Shown: positions 1-5,482 of the stretch, one piece after another
Numbering within the stretch: the stretch's first letter is position 1
Layout of the letters: each line of letters starts with the position of its first letter
DNA from: DAONLM01 sp035406685
GTDB lineage: Bacteria > Spirochaetota > GWE2-31-10 > MWDO01
Assembly (NCBI GenBank): GCA_035406685.1
Contig: DAONLM010000196.1
Location: 1-5,482, forward strand
Direction: 5' to 3'
DNA length: 5,482 nt
Notes under the pieces: generated by a model
Database searches by the model: none
Told to the model about the DNA's origin: nothing
The model's input: the letters and a program-made list of their open reading frames with translations, nothing else
Translations under genes and position numbers: made by a program

Positions 1-184
1 CATCCTCAGAACCAAAACAATATCTTTTTTTGATCCTATCAGAGAATTTTTGTAACACATATAAAATCAATTTTGATAAAGAGATATTTTCTTTTTTAGC
101 AATCTTTGCAAGTTTTTTCTTCATCTCTGAAGTCGCTACAAAATGTAGCTCATGATCTTTTTTGTAATTTAATTTTGTATTCAT
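1..184 (-). CDS. Small ribbon-helix-helix-like protein, 3' end outside window
   Basis: The frame is open from an ATG at 184 down to the window edge, giving 61 residues with no stop, so the gene is partial. The N-terminus (about residues 1-11) is short, basic and polar. It is followed by a strand-like stretch ELHFVAT (12-18), a lysine-rich helix starting SEMKKKLAKIA (19-32), a turn at NIS, and a second helix starting LSKLILYVLQKF (36-51). This strand-helix-turn-helix order, with 'IS-LSKLI' at the start of helix 2, resembles CopG/Arc-type ribbon-helix-helix DNA-binding proteins. Those act as dimers and are often autoregulators or antitoxins. The start is fixed by a GGAGGG site 5 nt upstream. 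The gene is divergent from the FecR-domain gene, and an inverted repeat lies in the shared upstream region, which would suit a self-regulating DNA-binding protein. That link is inference. The fold call rests on pattern only; it could be another short helical protein. Confidence 0.72.
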   Translation of the reverse strand, partial: MNTKLNYKKDHELHFVATSEMKKKLAKIAKKENISLSKLILYVLQKFSDRIKKRYCFGSED

Positions 185-189
185 AAAAA

Positions 190-195
190 CCCTCC
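190..195 (-). promoter_or_regulatory. Shine-Dalgarno site of the small leftward gene
   Basis: Read on the minus strand, GGAGGG lies 5 nt before the ATG at 184. This is a near-perfect anti-16S match in a very AT-rich background and decides the start. An earlier out-of-frame ATG, which overlaps this site, opens only about 15 codons and is not the start. Confidence 0.85.
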
Positions 196-250
196 ATAAA
201 AAATATTTCTATATATTAATCACAAAATTTTTGAGAAAATCCTTTACAAC

Positions 251-285
251 TTTTAGAAAAAAATTAAAAAAATTTTTCTCTAAAA
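251..285. repeat. Inverted repeat in divergent intergenic region
   Basis: The arms are 251-265 (TTTTAGAAAAAAATT) and 271-285 (AATTTTTCTCTAAAA). They are complementary over 15 bp with a single mismatch and are separated by a 5-nt A loop. The repeat sits 66 bp upstream of the leftward ATG and 50 bp upstream of the -35 box of the rightward promoter. It could be an operator for either gene or a DNA-structure element. It does not look like an intrinsic terminator, because the stem has almost no G-C pairs and no gene reads towards it from within the window. AT-rich sequence makes chance palindromes more likely, so its function is unproven. Confidence 0.5.
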
Positions 286-335
286 ATAAAATCGAAGTGT
301 CTTTTTACTTTTCACTTTATATTTAATTTTATATT

Positions 336-364
336 TTGACAATTGTTGAAAATAATTATAAAAT
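336..364 (+). promoter_or_regulatory. Sigma70-type promoter of the FecR-domain gene/nadE operon
   Basis: A perfect -35 TTGACA (336-341) is followed by a 17-bp spacer and a -10 TAAAAT (359-364). The flanks upstream of -35 are AT-rich. The -10 box ends 8 nt before the ATG at 373, so a normal start point 5-9 nt downstream would give a 5' leader of about 0-4 nt. No Shine-Dalgarno sequence precedes the ATG. A shifted -10 reading (TATAAA, 357-362) has a 15-bp spacer and is less good. Confidence 0.75.
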
Positions 365-372
365 GTTAATCA

Positions 373-1803
373 ATGATCGATGCTATAAAAAAGGGATATT
401 TTTATCTCTATATATTCTTAATTTTTATTACTATCTTTCTTATTATTTTATTATCTCTTTTGAGACTTGATCTAAATCTTACTTTTATTACAAATTTTTT
501 TGCAAAGCAGAGTGTTGATGTTGATTCATATATAATTTATTCTGAAGGTAAGGAGGTTTTTTATAGGATAAAAAATAATAAGTATGATATAGATTCTCAT
601 ACTAAAATTGTCAATGGCATTACAATTGAGACTGGAAGAGATAGCTATATAGCATTTTATATCAGAAGAGAGGGGGTATATTATTTATATCCGGATTCTA
701 CTTTATACATTGAGAAGATTGAGAGTTTTAATAAAGAAAAATCGATAAAAGAGACGCATCTTATACTTGAAAAGGGTAGGGGATATTTTAATCTTAATTT
801 ATTTTCTGATAACTCTGTAGTTTTTATTGAGACAGATACGATTTTTTTACTTGTAAATAGAGCAGAGTTTATTATTGATAAACTAAATAATTTTAACACC
901 TTACTTTCATGTTATAATGGTTCTCTATATTTTAGACCATTTTCTACAAAATTCGAATTATTAAAGAAAAAGAGAATTTTTAATATTACTGATTCAGTAG
1001 AAAGATTGATAAATTATAGCAATATCTTAGAAAAAAATGAAAAGGTTTTAATAGATTACGAAATGTGTAAAGATCTTGATAAACTGTTATCTCGAATTTA
1101 TGAATCGAGAAATCCTTCAATTCTTAATAAAGAATATATTACAAAAAATTTATTAATAAGTAAAAGTTATATTTCGAAAGAAGAGATAGTAAAGCCAGAT
1201 ATTGATTTTGATGAAACTGCAATTGATATGTATGGTTATCTTGCATTAAATGTTCCAAACATAAGATACAATCTCTTTTTTAATGATAAAGAATTGAGAA
1301 ATAATTCAAGATATATCTTTTTTTTAAAAGAGGGAATTTATAATATAAGATCAGATATATCTTTTTCAACCGTGATTGAATATTTATCTGTTAGAAAGAG
1401 CACCACACAGAATTTTTATATAAATAACTATTCTGGTATTATAGATTTTTTTGTAAACAATAAAAGAGTTAATTTCAATATTTTAAATCCACAGGATATT
1501 AAGGAATATTTTACTCCATTATATCTTAAAAATAATAATTTTCAGATAATACAATTTGAGACTCAGGAGAATATAAATTCTATCTATATAAAAAGTGATC
1601 TTGATATAAAAGGAGTTCATTTATTCAAAAATATTATAACAAATTCAAATGAATATATTCTTGAAAATAATGAAAAAAAATATTATTCTTTCCCTGTTGA
1701 AATATCTAATTCTAATGAAATATTTATTGATAAAATTGATTTTGAGTTTAATAAAGAGATCATATTAGTGGAATATTATAATAGATATCAAACTAAATAT
1801 TGA
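373..1803 (+). CDS. Membrane-anchored FecR-domain protein
   Basis: This is a 476-residue protein with one hydrophobic segment near the N-terminus (about residues 9-31, preceded by KK). That predicts an inner-membrane anchor with most of the protein outside the cytoplasm. Residues about 52-189 resemble a FecR domain. They include a 'NGITIETGRDS' stretch (81-91) like the family's 'G..I.TG..S' core, a 'YPDSTLYI' strand (106-113), 'LEKGRGYFNL' (132-141), and 'FIETDTIFLLVNRAEF' (151-166) at the position of the usual 'V.T....VRGT.F', followed by the closing 'NGSLYF' strand. The usual RGT is degenerate here. Residues about 287-327 (from YGYLALNVPN to EGIYNI) loosely recall a PEGA-type surface beta domain. 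The rest (190-286 and 328-476) I do not recognise. No sigma-factor or TonB-receptor gene is visible nearby, so a classical FecIR iron signalling role is not supported; a cell-envelope role is more likely. The gene starts directly behind a strong promoter and appears to be co-transcribed with nadE. No other in-frame ATG would keep the membrane segment. Confidence 0.8.
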   Translation: MIDAIKKGYFYLYIFLIFITIFLIILLSLLRLDLNLTFITNFFAKQSVDVDSYIIYSEGKEVFYRIKNNKYDIDSHTKIVNGITIETGRDSYIAFYIRREGVYYLYPDSTLYIEKIESFNKEKSIKETHLILEKGRGYFNLNLFSDNSVVFIETDTIFLLVNRAEFIIDKLNNFNTLLSCYNGSLYFRPFSTKFELLKKKRIFNITDSVERLINYSNILEKNEKVLIDYEMCKDLDKLLSRIYESRNPSILNKEYITKNLLISKSYISKEEIVKPDIDFDETAIDMYGYLALNVPNIRYNLFFNDKELRNNSRYIFFLKEGIYNIRSDISFSTVIEYLSVRKSTTQNFYINNYSGIIDFFVNNKRVNFNILNPQDIKEYFTPLYLKNNNFQIIQFETQENINSIYIKSDLDIKGVHLFKNIITNSNEYILENNEKKYYSFPVEISNSNEIFIDKIDFEFNKEIILVEYYNRYQTKY

Positions 1804-1806
1804 TTC

Positions 1807-1811
1807 AAGGA
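1807..1811 (+). promoter_or_regulatory. Shine-Dalgarno site of nadE
   Basis: AAGGA lies 7 nt before the ATG at 1819, inside the 15-bp gap after the FecR-gene stop. It supports both the chosen start and translation of nadE from a shared mRNA. Confidence 0.75.
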
Positions 1812-1818
1812 ATAAACA

Positions 1819-3720
1819 ATGAATAGATATAATTTTTTAAGAGTAAGTCTGGTGGTGCCAGAATTTAAAATTTCAGATGTGGATTTCAATAAGAAAATAA
1901 TAATTAAGAGTATAAAAGAGGCTTCTAAGAATAAATCTTCTCTTATTCTTTTTCCAGAACTCTCAATAACTGGCTATACCTGTGAAGATCTTTTTTCAAA
2001 TAGCACTTTAATAACAAAGAGTTTAAATGCAATTTTTGAGATAACAAGAGAGACAGAAAATTATGATATTTTAGTTATTATTGGTGCTCCAATTCGTAAT
2101 AATAATAAGTTATACAATTGTGCTGTTGTTATAAACAGAGGAAAGATTATAGGAATTGTTCCAAAAATATTCTTACCAAATTATATGGAATTTTATGAAA
2201 ATAGATACTTTTCTTCTTCATCTGAAGTTTTTAATAAAGAGATAATTATAAATGAAAAAGTCATCCCTTTTGGCAATGATCTTATTTTTGAGGATTCAAA
2301 TACCGGCATGATAAAAATAGGGATAGAGATATGCGAGGATCTCTGGACTACTATTCCTCCATCTTCAGAATTGGCAATGGCTGGTGCAAATATTATATGC
2401 AATTTATCGGCAAGTAATGCTCTTATTGGTAAGAGTGAGTATAGAAGAACTCTTGCTATTAGTCAATCAATAAGAACCATATCAGCATATCTTTATGCAT
2501 CCAGTGGGGTATGGGAGTCAACAAAGGATCTTGTTTTTGATGGTGATGCTTTTGCTGTTGAGTATGGGACAATTGTCGCACAATCAGAGAGATTTAAAAG
2601 AGAATCTCAGATTATTTTTGCTGATATTGATGTTGAAAAACTTAATAATGAAAGAGCAAGGATAAATTCTTTTAAAGAGAGTAAAAAAGATTTTAGAAAA
2701 GTAGAATTTAGAATAGAAAATAAAAATTTTGAACTTATAAGAAAGATTAATACTCACCCTTTTGTCCCTTCTGATAAAGATAGTTTAGCAGAGAGATGTA
2801 ACGAGATTTTTAATATTCAGACTGCTGGGCTTGCAAAAAGATTTGAAAGTTTACCACCAAAGACAAAGGCTGTAATAGGGGTTTCTGGGGGGCTTGATTC
2901 TACACTTGCTTTACTTGTTATATTGAAGACTTTTAAGTTATTAAAAAGAAGTCTTAATGATATATTACCAATAACAATGCCAGGATTTGGAACATCGAAT
3001 TTCACTCTTAACAATATTACTCTTTTATTAGATGGATTGGGACTTGAATATAAGAATATAGATATAAAAGAAATTTCTCAACTTATTCTGGATAAAATAG
3101 AACATACAGAGAAAGACACAACATATGAGAATATTCAGGCTCGAGCAAGAACATATCTTCTTATGACTATTGCAAATAAATATAATGGAATAGTTATAGG
3201 TACAGGGGATATGTCAGAACTTGCTATTGGATTTTGTACATATAATGGTGATCATATAAGTATGTATAATGTTAATTCATCAATTCCCAAGACTCTTGTT
3301 AAATTCCTTGTTAAATGGATTGCAGAAAACGAATATGAGGGAAATATAAGAGATATTTTAATAAATATTGTAAATCAGCCAATCTCCCCGGAATTGTTAC
3401 CACCAGACAAGAATGAGATTTCTCAAAAAACAGAGGATATAATAGGACCTTATGAATTACATGATTTCTTTCTATACTATTTTGTAAGGTGGGGCTTTTC
3501 TTTTGAAAAGATTTTATACCTTTCAAAGCATGCCTTTAAAGCAAAGTATGACGAAGATACAATAAAAAAGTATCTTTCTATTTTTATAAATCGTTTTTTT
3601 ACAAATCAATGGAAAAGAGACTGTGTGCCAGCAGGTCCAAAGGTTGGGACAATAGATCTCTCACCAAGAGGTTCATGGAGAATGCCATCAGATTTAAGTT
3701 TCGATATTTTTAAGATATAA
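1819..3720 (+). CDS. nadE: Glutamine-dependent NAD+ synthetase
   Basis: This enzyme makes NAD+ from nicotinic acid adenine dinucleotide, ATP and glutamine, the last step of NAD biosynthesis, in the cytoplasm. At 633 residues it matches the long two-domain form. The N-terminal nitrilase-type glutaminase domain (about 1-280) has the full triad: Glu47 in FPELSITGY, Lys116 in VPKIFLPNY and Cys172 in IEICEDLW. The C-terminal synthetase domain (about 330-633) has the ATP pyrophosphatase loop SGGLDS (356-361), then GTGDMSELAIG (from 461), then NVNSSIPKTL, SPELLPP, and the family's closing block CVPAGPKVGT...SPRGSWRMPSD (from 602). Free ammonia from the first domain is passed to the second, so the enzyme can use glutamine directly. 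All key residues are present and there is no sign of damage. It lies 15 bp after the FecR-domain gene and is probably the second gene of that operon. Its 3' end overlaps the convergent radical SAM gene by 27 bp. Confidence 0.97.
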   Translation: MNRYNFLRVSLVVPEFKISDVDFNKKIIIKSIKEASKNKSSLILFPELSITGYTCEDLFSNSTLITKSLNAIFEITRETENYDILVIIGAPIRNNNKLYNCAVVINRGKIIGIVPKIFLPNYMEFYENRYFSSSSEVFNKEIIINEKVIPFGNDLIFEDSNTGMIKIGIEICEDLWTTIPPSSELAMAGANIICNLSASNALIGKSEYRRTLAISQSIRTISAYLYASSGVWESTKDLVFDGDAFAVEYGTIVAQSERFKRESQIIFADIDVEKLNNERARINSFKESKKDFRKVEFRIENKNFELIRKINTHPFVPSDKDSLAERCNEIFNIQTAGLAKRFESLPPKTKAVIGVSGGLDSTLALLVILKTFKLLKRSLNDILPITMPGFGTSNFTLNNITLLLDGLGLEYKNIDIKEISQLILDKIEHTEKDTTYENIQARARTYLLMTIANKYNGIVIGTGDMSELAIGFCTYNGDHISMYNVNSSIPKTLVKFLVKWIAENEYEGNIRDILINIVNQPISPELLPPDKNEISQKTEDIIGPYELHDFFLYYFVRWGFSFEKILYLSKHAFKAKYDEDTIKKYLSIFINRFFTNQWKRDCVPAGPKVGTIDLSPRGSWRMPSDLSFDIFKI

Positions 3721-5427
3721 CATATTTTCTTTAAATTCAAAAATATTCATATCAAATGTTATCGCAATATCTACTATATCTTTCAGTTGATTTTCATTAA
3801 AGATTATAAAATCAATGGTAAAATCATCATAGAGAGAATCAATATATTCATTGTCAAAAGAACTATCTACAAGAATTGTCAATCTTTTCGATAATGGGTC
3901 TTTTAAAAAATTTGTTGCTTCATTATATCTATCATAATAGTTTGGGTATGAATAAAATAGCTTTTTTAGTCGAGTTATATCTTTTTTTGAAATTTTTTTT
4001 CTTGAATATATATAACAATGATGAAAAATTTCTGGATTTTTATAGAAAAAATTATCAAAAAGTTTATATATTTTTTCAAAATCAAAGTTGTCAAGAAAAA
4101 TAAGAGAACCACTATGATAAAAATAGTTATTTTGTATAAAATAGTCCATATCATTTTGGTTATTAATTACAAAAAATTGCTCTTTTTCTTTTATTATAAA
4201 ATCTTCGTTATATGAGTAATCTTTATTTTGTTCAAGATAGAGATAGATATCTGATATATTATTAAAACAGAGATTATCTGTATTAATGACAAAGTATGGT
4301 GGCTCTTTTTGATATTTAAAGCCATTATTGTTAAAAATTCTTTTTAACTCGGTTGAATGTAAGATCTGAAGTCTATAGAAATTACAATAGTGAAGAAGAT
4401 TGTATTTATCAAGGAGTTGTATTGTCTCTATCATACTATTAAAAGTCTCGCCAGGTAGACCTATTATAAAATCTATTATTAGATCTATTCCATTTTCGAG
4501 TAGTAAATAGGCAAGATCTTTTAATTGAAATTTATTACTATTTCTATTTATGTTTGCTATAGCCTCTTTATTAAACGATTGAATCCCTATCTCTATTGTC
4601 TTAAAACCAGCTTTTTTAAGAAGGGGGATATCCCCCTTGGTAAGGAGTTCTGGTCTTAATTCTCCAAATATCTGTATATCACTTTTTGATTTTTCTTTGA
4701 GAGATATTAAATTTTCTAGTATATTTTTAAAGAAAAGTTTATTATGATTAAGAGTTGGTGAAAGAAGATATATCTCTTCAATCTCTTTTTTGTTATAAAA
4801 TTTTTCTATTATTGATTTAAAGATTTGTTCATCTATTTTAGTAAGAAAATCTCTTGTTTTACCATATACACAATAGTTGCATTTAAAATTACACCCCCTC
4901 TCTACCTCAATATAAAAAAGTTTATCATATTTATATTGATCTGTTATTTCAGAATATTGTAATAAAAATTCATTGAAGTTAACACTATTGCCATAGATAA
5001 TCTTATTGTTATTTTCTTTTATGTTTCTTAAAAGATGCAAAAGTGCCTTTTCACCTTCCCCAATCACATATATATCAAATGGATCTTTTTTAAAAAGATA
5101 TTCATTATCGAGTTGAATCTCAGGACCACCTGTAATTGTTATTATGTCATTTTCTCTTAATAATTTAGAAATTGCAATATTTCTTTCAATATTCCATACA
5201 TACGAGCTTAGACATACTATATCTGGTTTTAAATTTATTATCTCTTCTACTATTTTATTATTGTTATACCTATCAACAATATCACGATTTAACTTTATTA
5301 TCTCAATATCAGATATATTTTCTTTCTTTACAATAGATTGCATATATTCTGCAAAAATTTGATGATTTCCTCTATTGTATTTGTTATAAATTTCAGGGAT
5401 AGGTAAAGAAAAAATAATCACTCTCAT
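3694..5427 (-). CDS. B12-binding-type radical SAM protein
   Basis: The protein is 577 residues from the ATG at 5427. Residues about 1-150 form a Rossmann-like cobalamin-binding-type domain: the first strand is RVIIFSLP, then 'PDIVCLSSYVWN' (68-79), 'TGGPE' (99-103) and 'VIGEGE' (121-126). No DxHxxG motif is seen, so any cobalamin would be bound without that histidine. The radical SAM core follows, with CNFKCNYC holding the 4Fe-4S ligands Cys179, Cys183 and Cys186, then RPELL (258-262), EIGIQS (279-284) and DFIIGLPGET (319-328). Such enzymes cleave S-adenosylmethionine to a 5'-deoxyadenosyl radical. The 'YVWN...GGPE...GEGE' pattern resembles the DUF4080-type B12-binding subgroup, whose substrates are mostly unknown. 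The last ~170 residues are aromatic-rich and unassigned. A TTG codon 13 residues upstream is in frame, but it is the -35 box of the promoter. The ATG start, just before the first strand, is better despite lacking a Shine-Dalgarno site. The substrate cannot be told from the context. Confidence 0.9.
   Translation of the reverse strand: MRVIIFSLPIPEIYNKYNRGNHQIFAEYMQSIVKKENISDIEIIKLNRDIVDRYNNNKIVEEIINLKPDIVCLSSYVWNIERNIAISKLLRENDIITITGGPEIQLDNEYLFKKDPFDIYVIGEGEKALLHLLRNIKENNNKIIYGNSVNFNEFLLQYSEITDQYKYDKLFYIEVERGCNFKCNYCVYGKTRDFLTKIDEQIFKSIIEKFYNKKEIEEIYLLSPTLNHNKLFFKNILENLISLKEKSKSDIQIFGELRPELLTKGDIPLLKKAGFKTIEIGIQSFNKEAIANINRNSNKFQLKDLAYLLLENGIDLIIDFIIGLPGETFNSMIETIQLLDKYNLLHYCNFYRLQILHSTELKRIFNNNGFKYQKEPPYFVINTDNLCFNNISDIYLYLEQNKDYSYNEDFIIKEKEQFFVINNQNDMDYFIQNNYFYHSGSLIFLDNFDFEKIYKLFDNFFYKNPEIFHHCYIYSRKKISKKDITRLKKLFYSYPNYYDRYNEATNFLKDPLSKRLTILVDSSFDNEYIDSLYDDFTIDFIIFNENQLKDIVDIAITFDMNIFEFKENMLYLKNIET
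4621..4638. repeat. 18-bp perfect palindrome inside the radical SAM gene
   Basis: AAGGGGGATATCCCCCTT reads identically on both strands. As RNA it could fold into a 7-bp stem with a 4-nt loop, five of the pairs being G-C, which is unusual here. It is in frame and encodes KGDIPL (residues 264-269), between the RPELL and EIGIQS motifs. No long T tract follows on either strand, so I do not call it a terminator. Confidence 0.6.
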
Positions 5428-5437
5428 AGAGAATGAG

Positions 5438-5466
5438 ATTGTAACAGGACGAGTATTAAATGTCAA
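5438..5466 (-). promoter_or_regulatory. Sigma70-type promoter of the radical SAM gene
   Basis: On the minus strand a perfect -35 TTGACA (5466-5461) is followed by a 17-bp spacer and a -10 TACAAT (5443-5438). The -10 ends 10 nt before the ATG at 5427. The predicted 5' leader is therefore only about 1-5 nt, and the 10-nt stretch CTCATTCTCT has no Shine-Dalgarno match. An A/T-rich run lies just upstream of -35. Confidence 0.8.
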
Positions 5467-5482
5467 GAAAGATTTTTTAGAT

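Noticed and set aside
213..249. Possible promoter for the small leftward gene (TAATAT or TATATA as -10, TTGTAA upstream)
   Set aside because: The -10-like boxes have no -35 at acceptable spacing: TTGTAA is about 25 bp from TAATAT. Such boxes are common by chance in this composition.
681..899. Minus-strand open frame inside the FecR-domain gene
   Set aside because: It is fully inside a convincing gene, has no Shine-Dalgarno site or promoter I could see, and no recognisable protein motif.
1318..1325. Runs of eight T or A (also 1673-1680 and 3993-4000) as possible slippage or phase-variation sites
   Set aside because: Runs of this length are expected in such AT-rich sequence, they lie in intact frames, and nothing suggests switching.
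2193..3526. Three short minus-strand open frames inside nadE
   Set aside because: nadE is certain across this stretch with conserved motifs throughout; these frames are shadows of its codon bias.
3717..3762. Inverted repeat ATAACAT ... ATGTTAT as a possible terminator after nadE
   Set aside because: It has only 7-bp AT-rich arms with a loop over 30 nt and no T tract; not credible as a terminator.
3876..4215. Two overlapping plus-strand open frames opposite the radical SAM gene
   Set aside because: They consist of low-complexity Phe/Lys/Ile sequence mirroring the other strand, with no family resemblance.
5144..5362. Plus-strand open frame opposite the N-terminal domain of the radical SAM protein
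   Set aside because: It is antisense to clearly conserved B12-domain motifs and has no own start signals.

Overview
The window is very AT-rich (roughly a quarter G+C by eye). It carries ordinary bacterial protein genes that use TGA as a stop codon. The codon bias is strongly A/T-ending, and Lys, Ile, Asn and Phe are abundant. A membrane-anchored FecR-domain protein is a type often seen in spirochaetes, and a cobalamin-type radical SAM protein suits an anaerobe. I therefore lean weakly towards a low-GC anaerobic, possibly spirochaete-like bacterium, but nothing here fixes the taxon. I see no tRNA, rRNA, CRISPR array, insertion sequence or other sign of a mobile element.

Layout: (1) Positions 1-184, minus strand, hold the 5' part of a small lysine-rich protein with a ribbon-helix-helix-like pattern; it runs off the window and has a strong Shine-Dalgarno site. 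(2) Positions 185-372 form a divergent intergenic region with a near-perfect 15-bp inverted repeat and, next to the rightward gene, a consensus -35/-10 promoter. (3) Positions 373-3720, plus strand, are a probable two-gene operon: a FecR-domain membrane-anchored protein, then a 15-bp gap with a Shine-Dalgarno site, then nadE, the long glutamine-dependent NAD+ synthetase with all catalytic motifs intact. (4) Positions 3694-5427, minus strand, are a B12-binding-type radical SAM protein convergent with nadE; the two reading frames overlap by 27 bp at their 3' ends. (5) At the right edge is the consensus promoter of the radical SAM gene.

The most notable signal is promoter geometry. Both strong promoters (TTGACA, 17 bp, then TAAAAT or TACAAT) end only 8 and 10 nt before the ATG of the gene they serve, with no Shine-Dalgarno between. 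This predicts leaderless or almost leaderless mRNAs. The operon-internal nadE and the small leftward gene instead have clear Shine-Dalgarno sites. Other points worth a second look are an 18-bp perfect palindrome inside the radical SAM gene, the convergent overlap with no visible terminator, and the unassigned C-terminal halves of the FecR and radical SAM proteins. I found no convincing evidence of a new multi-gene system.
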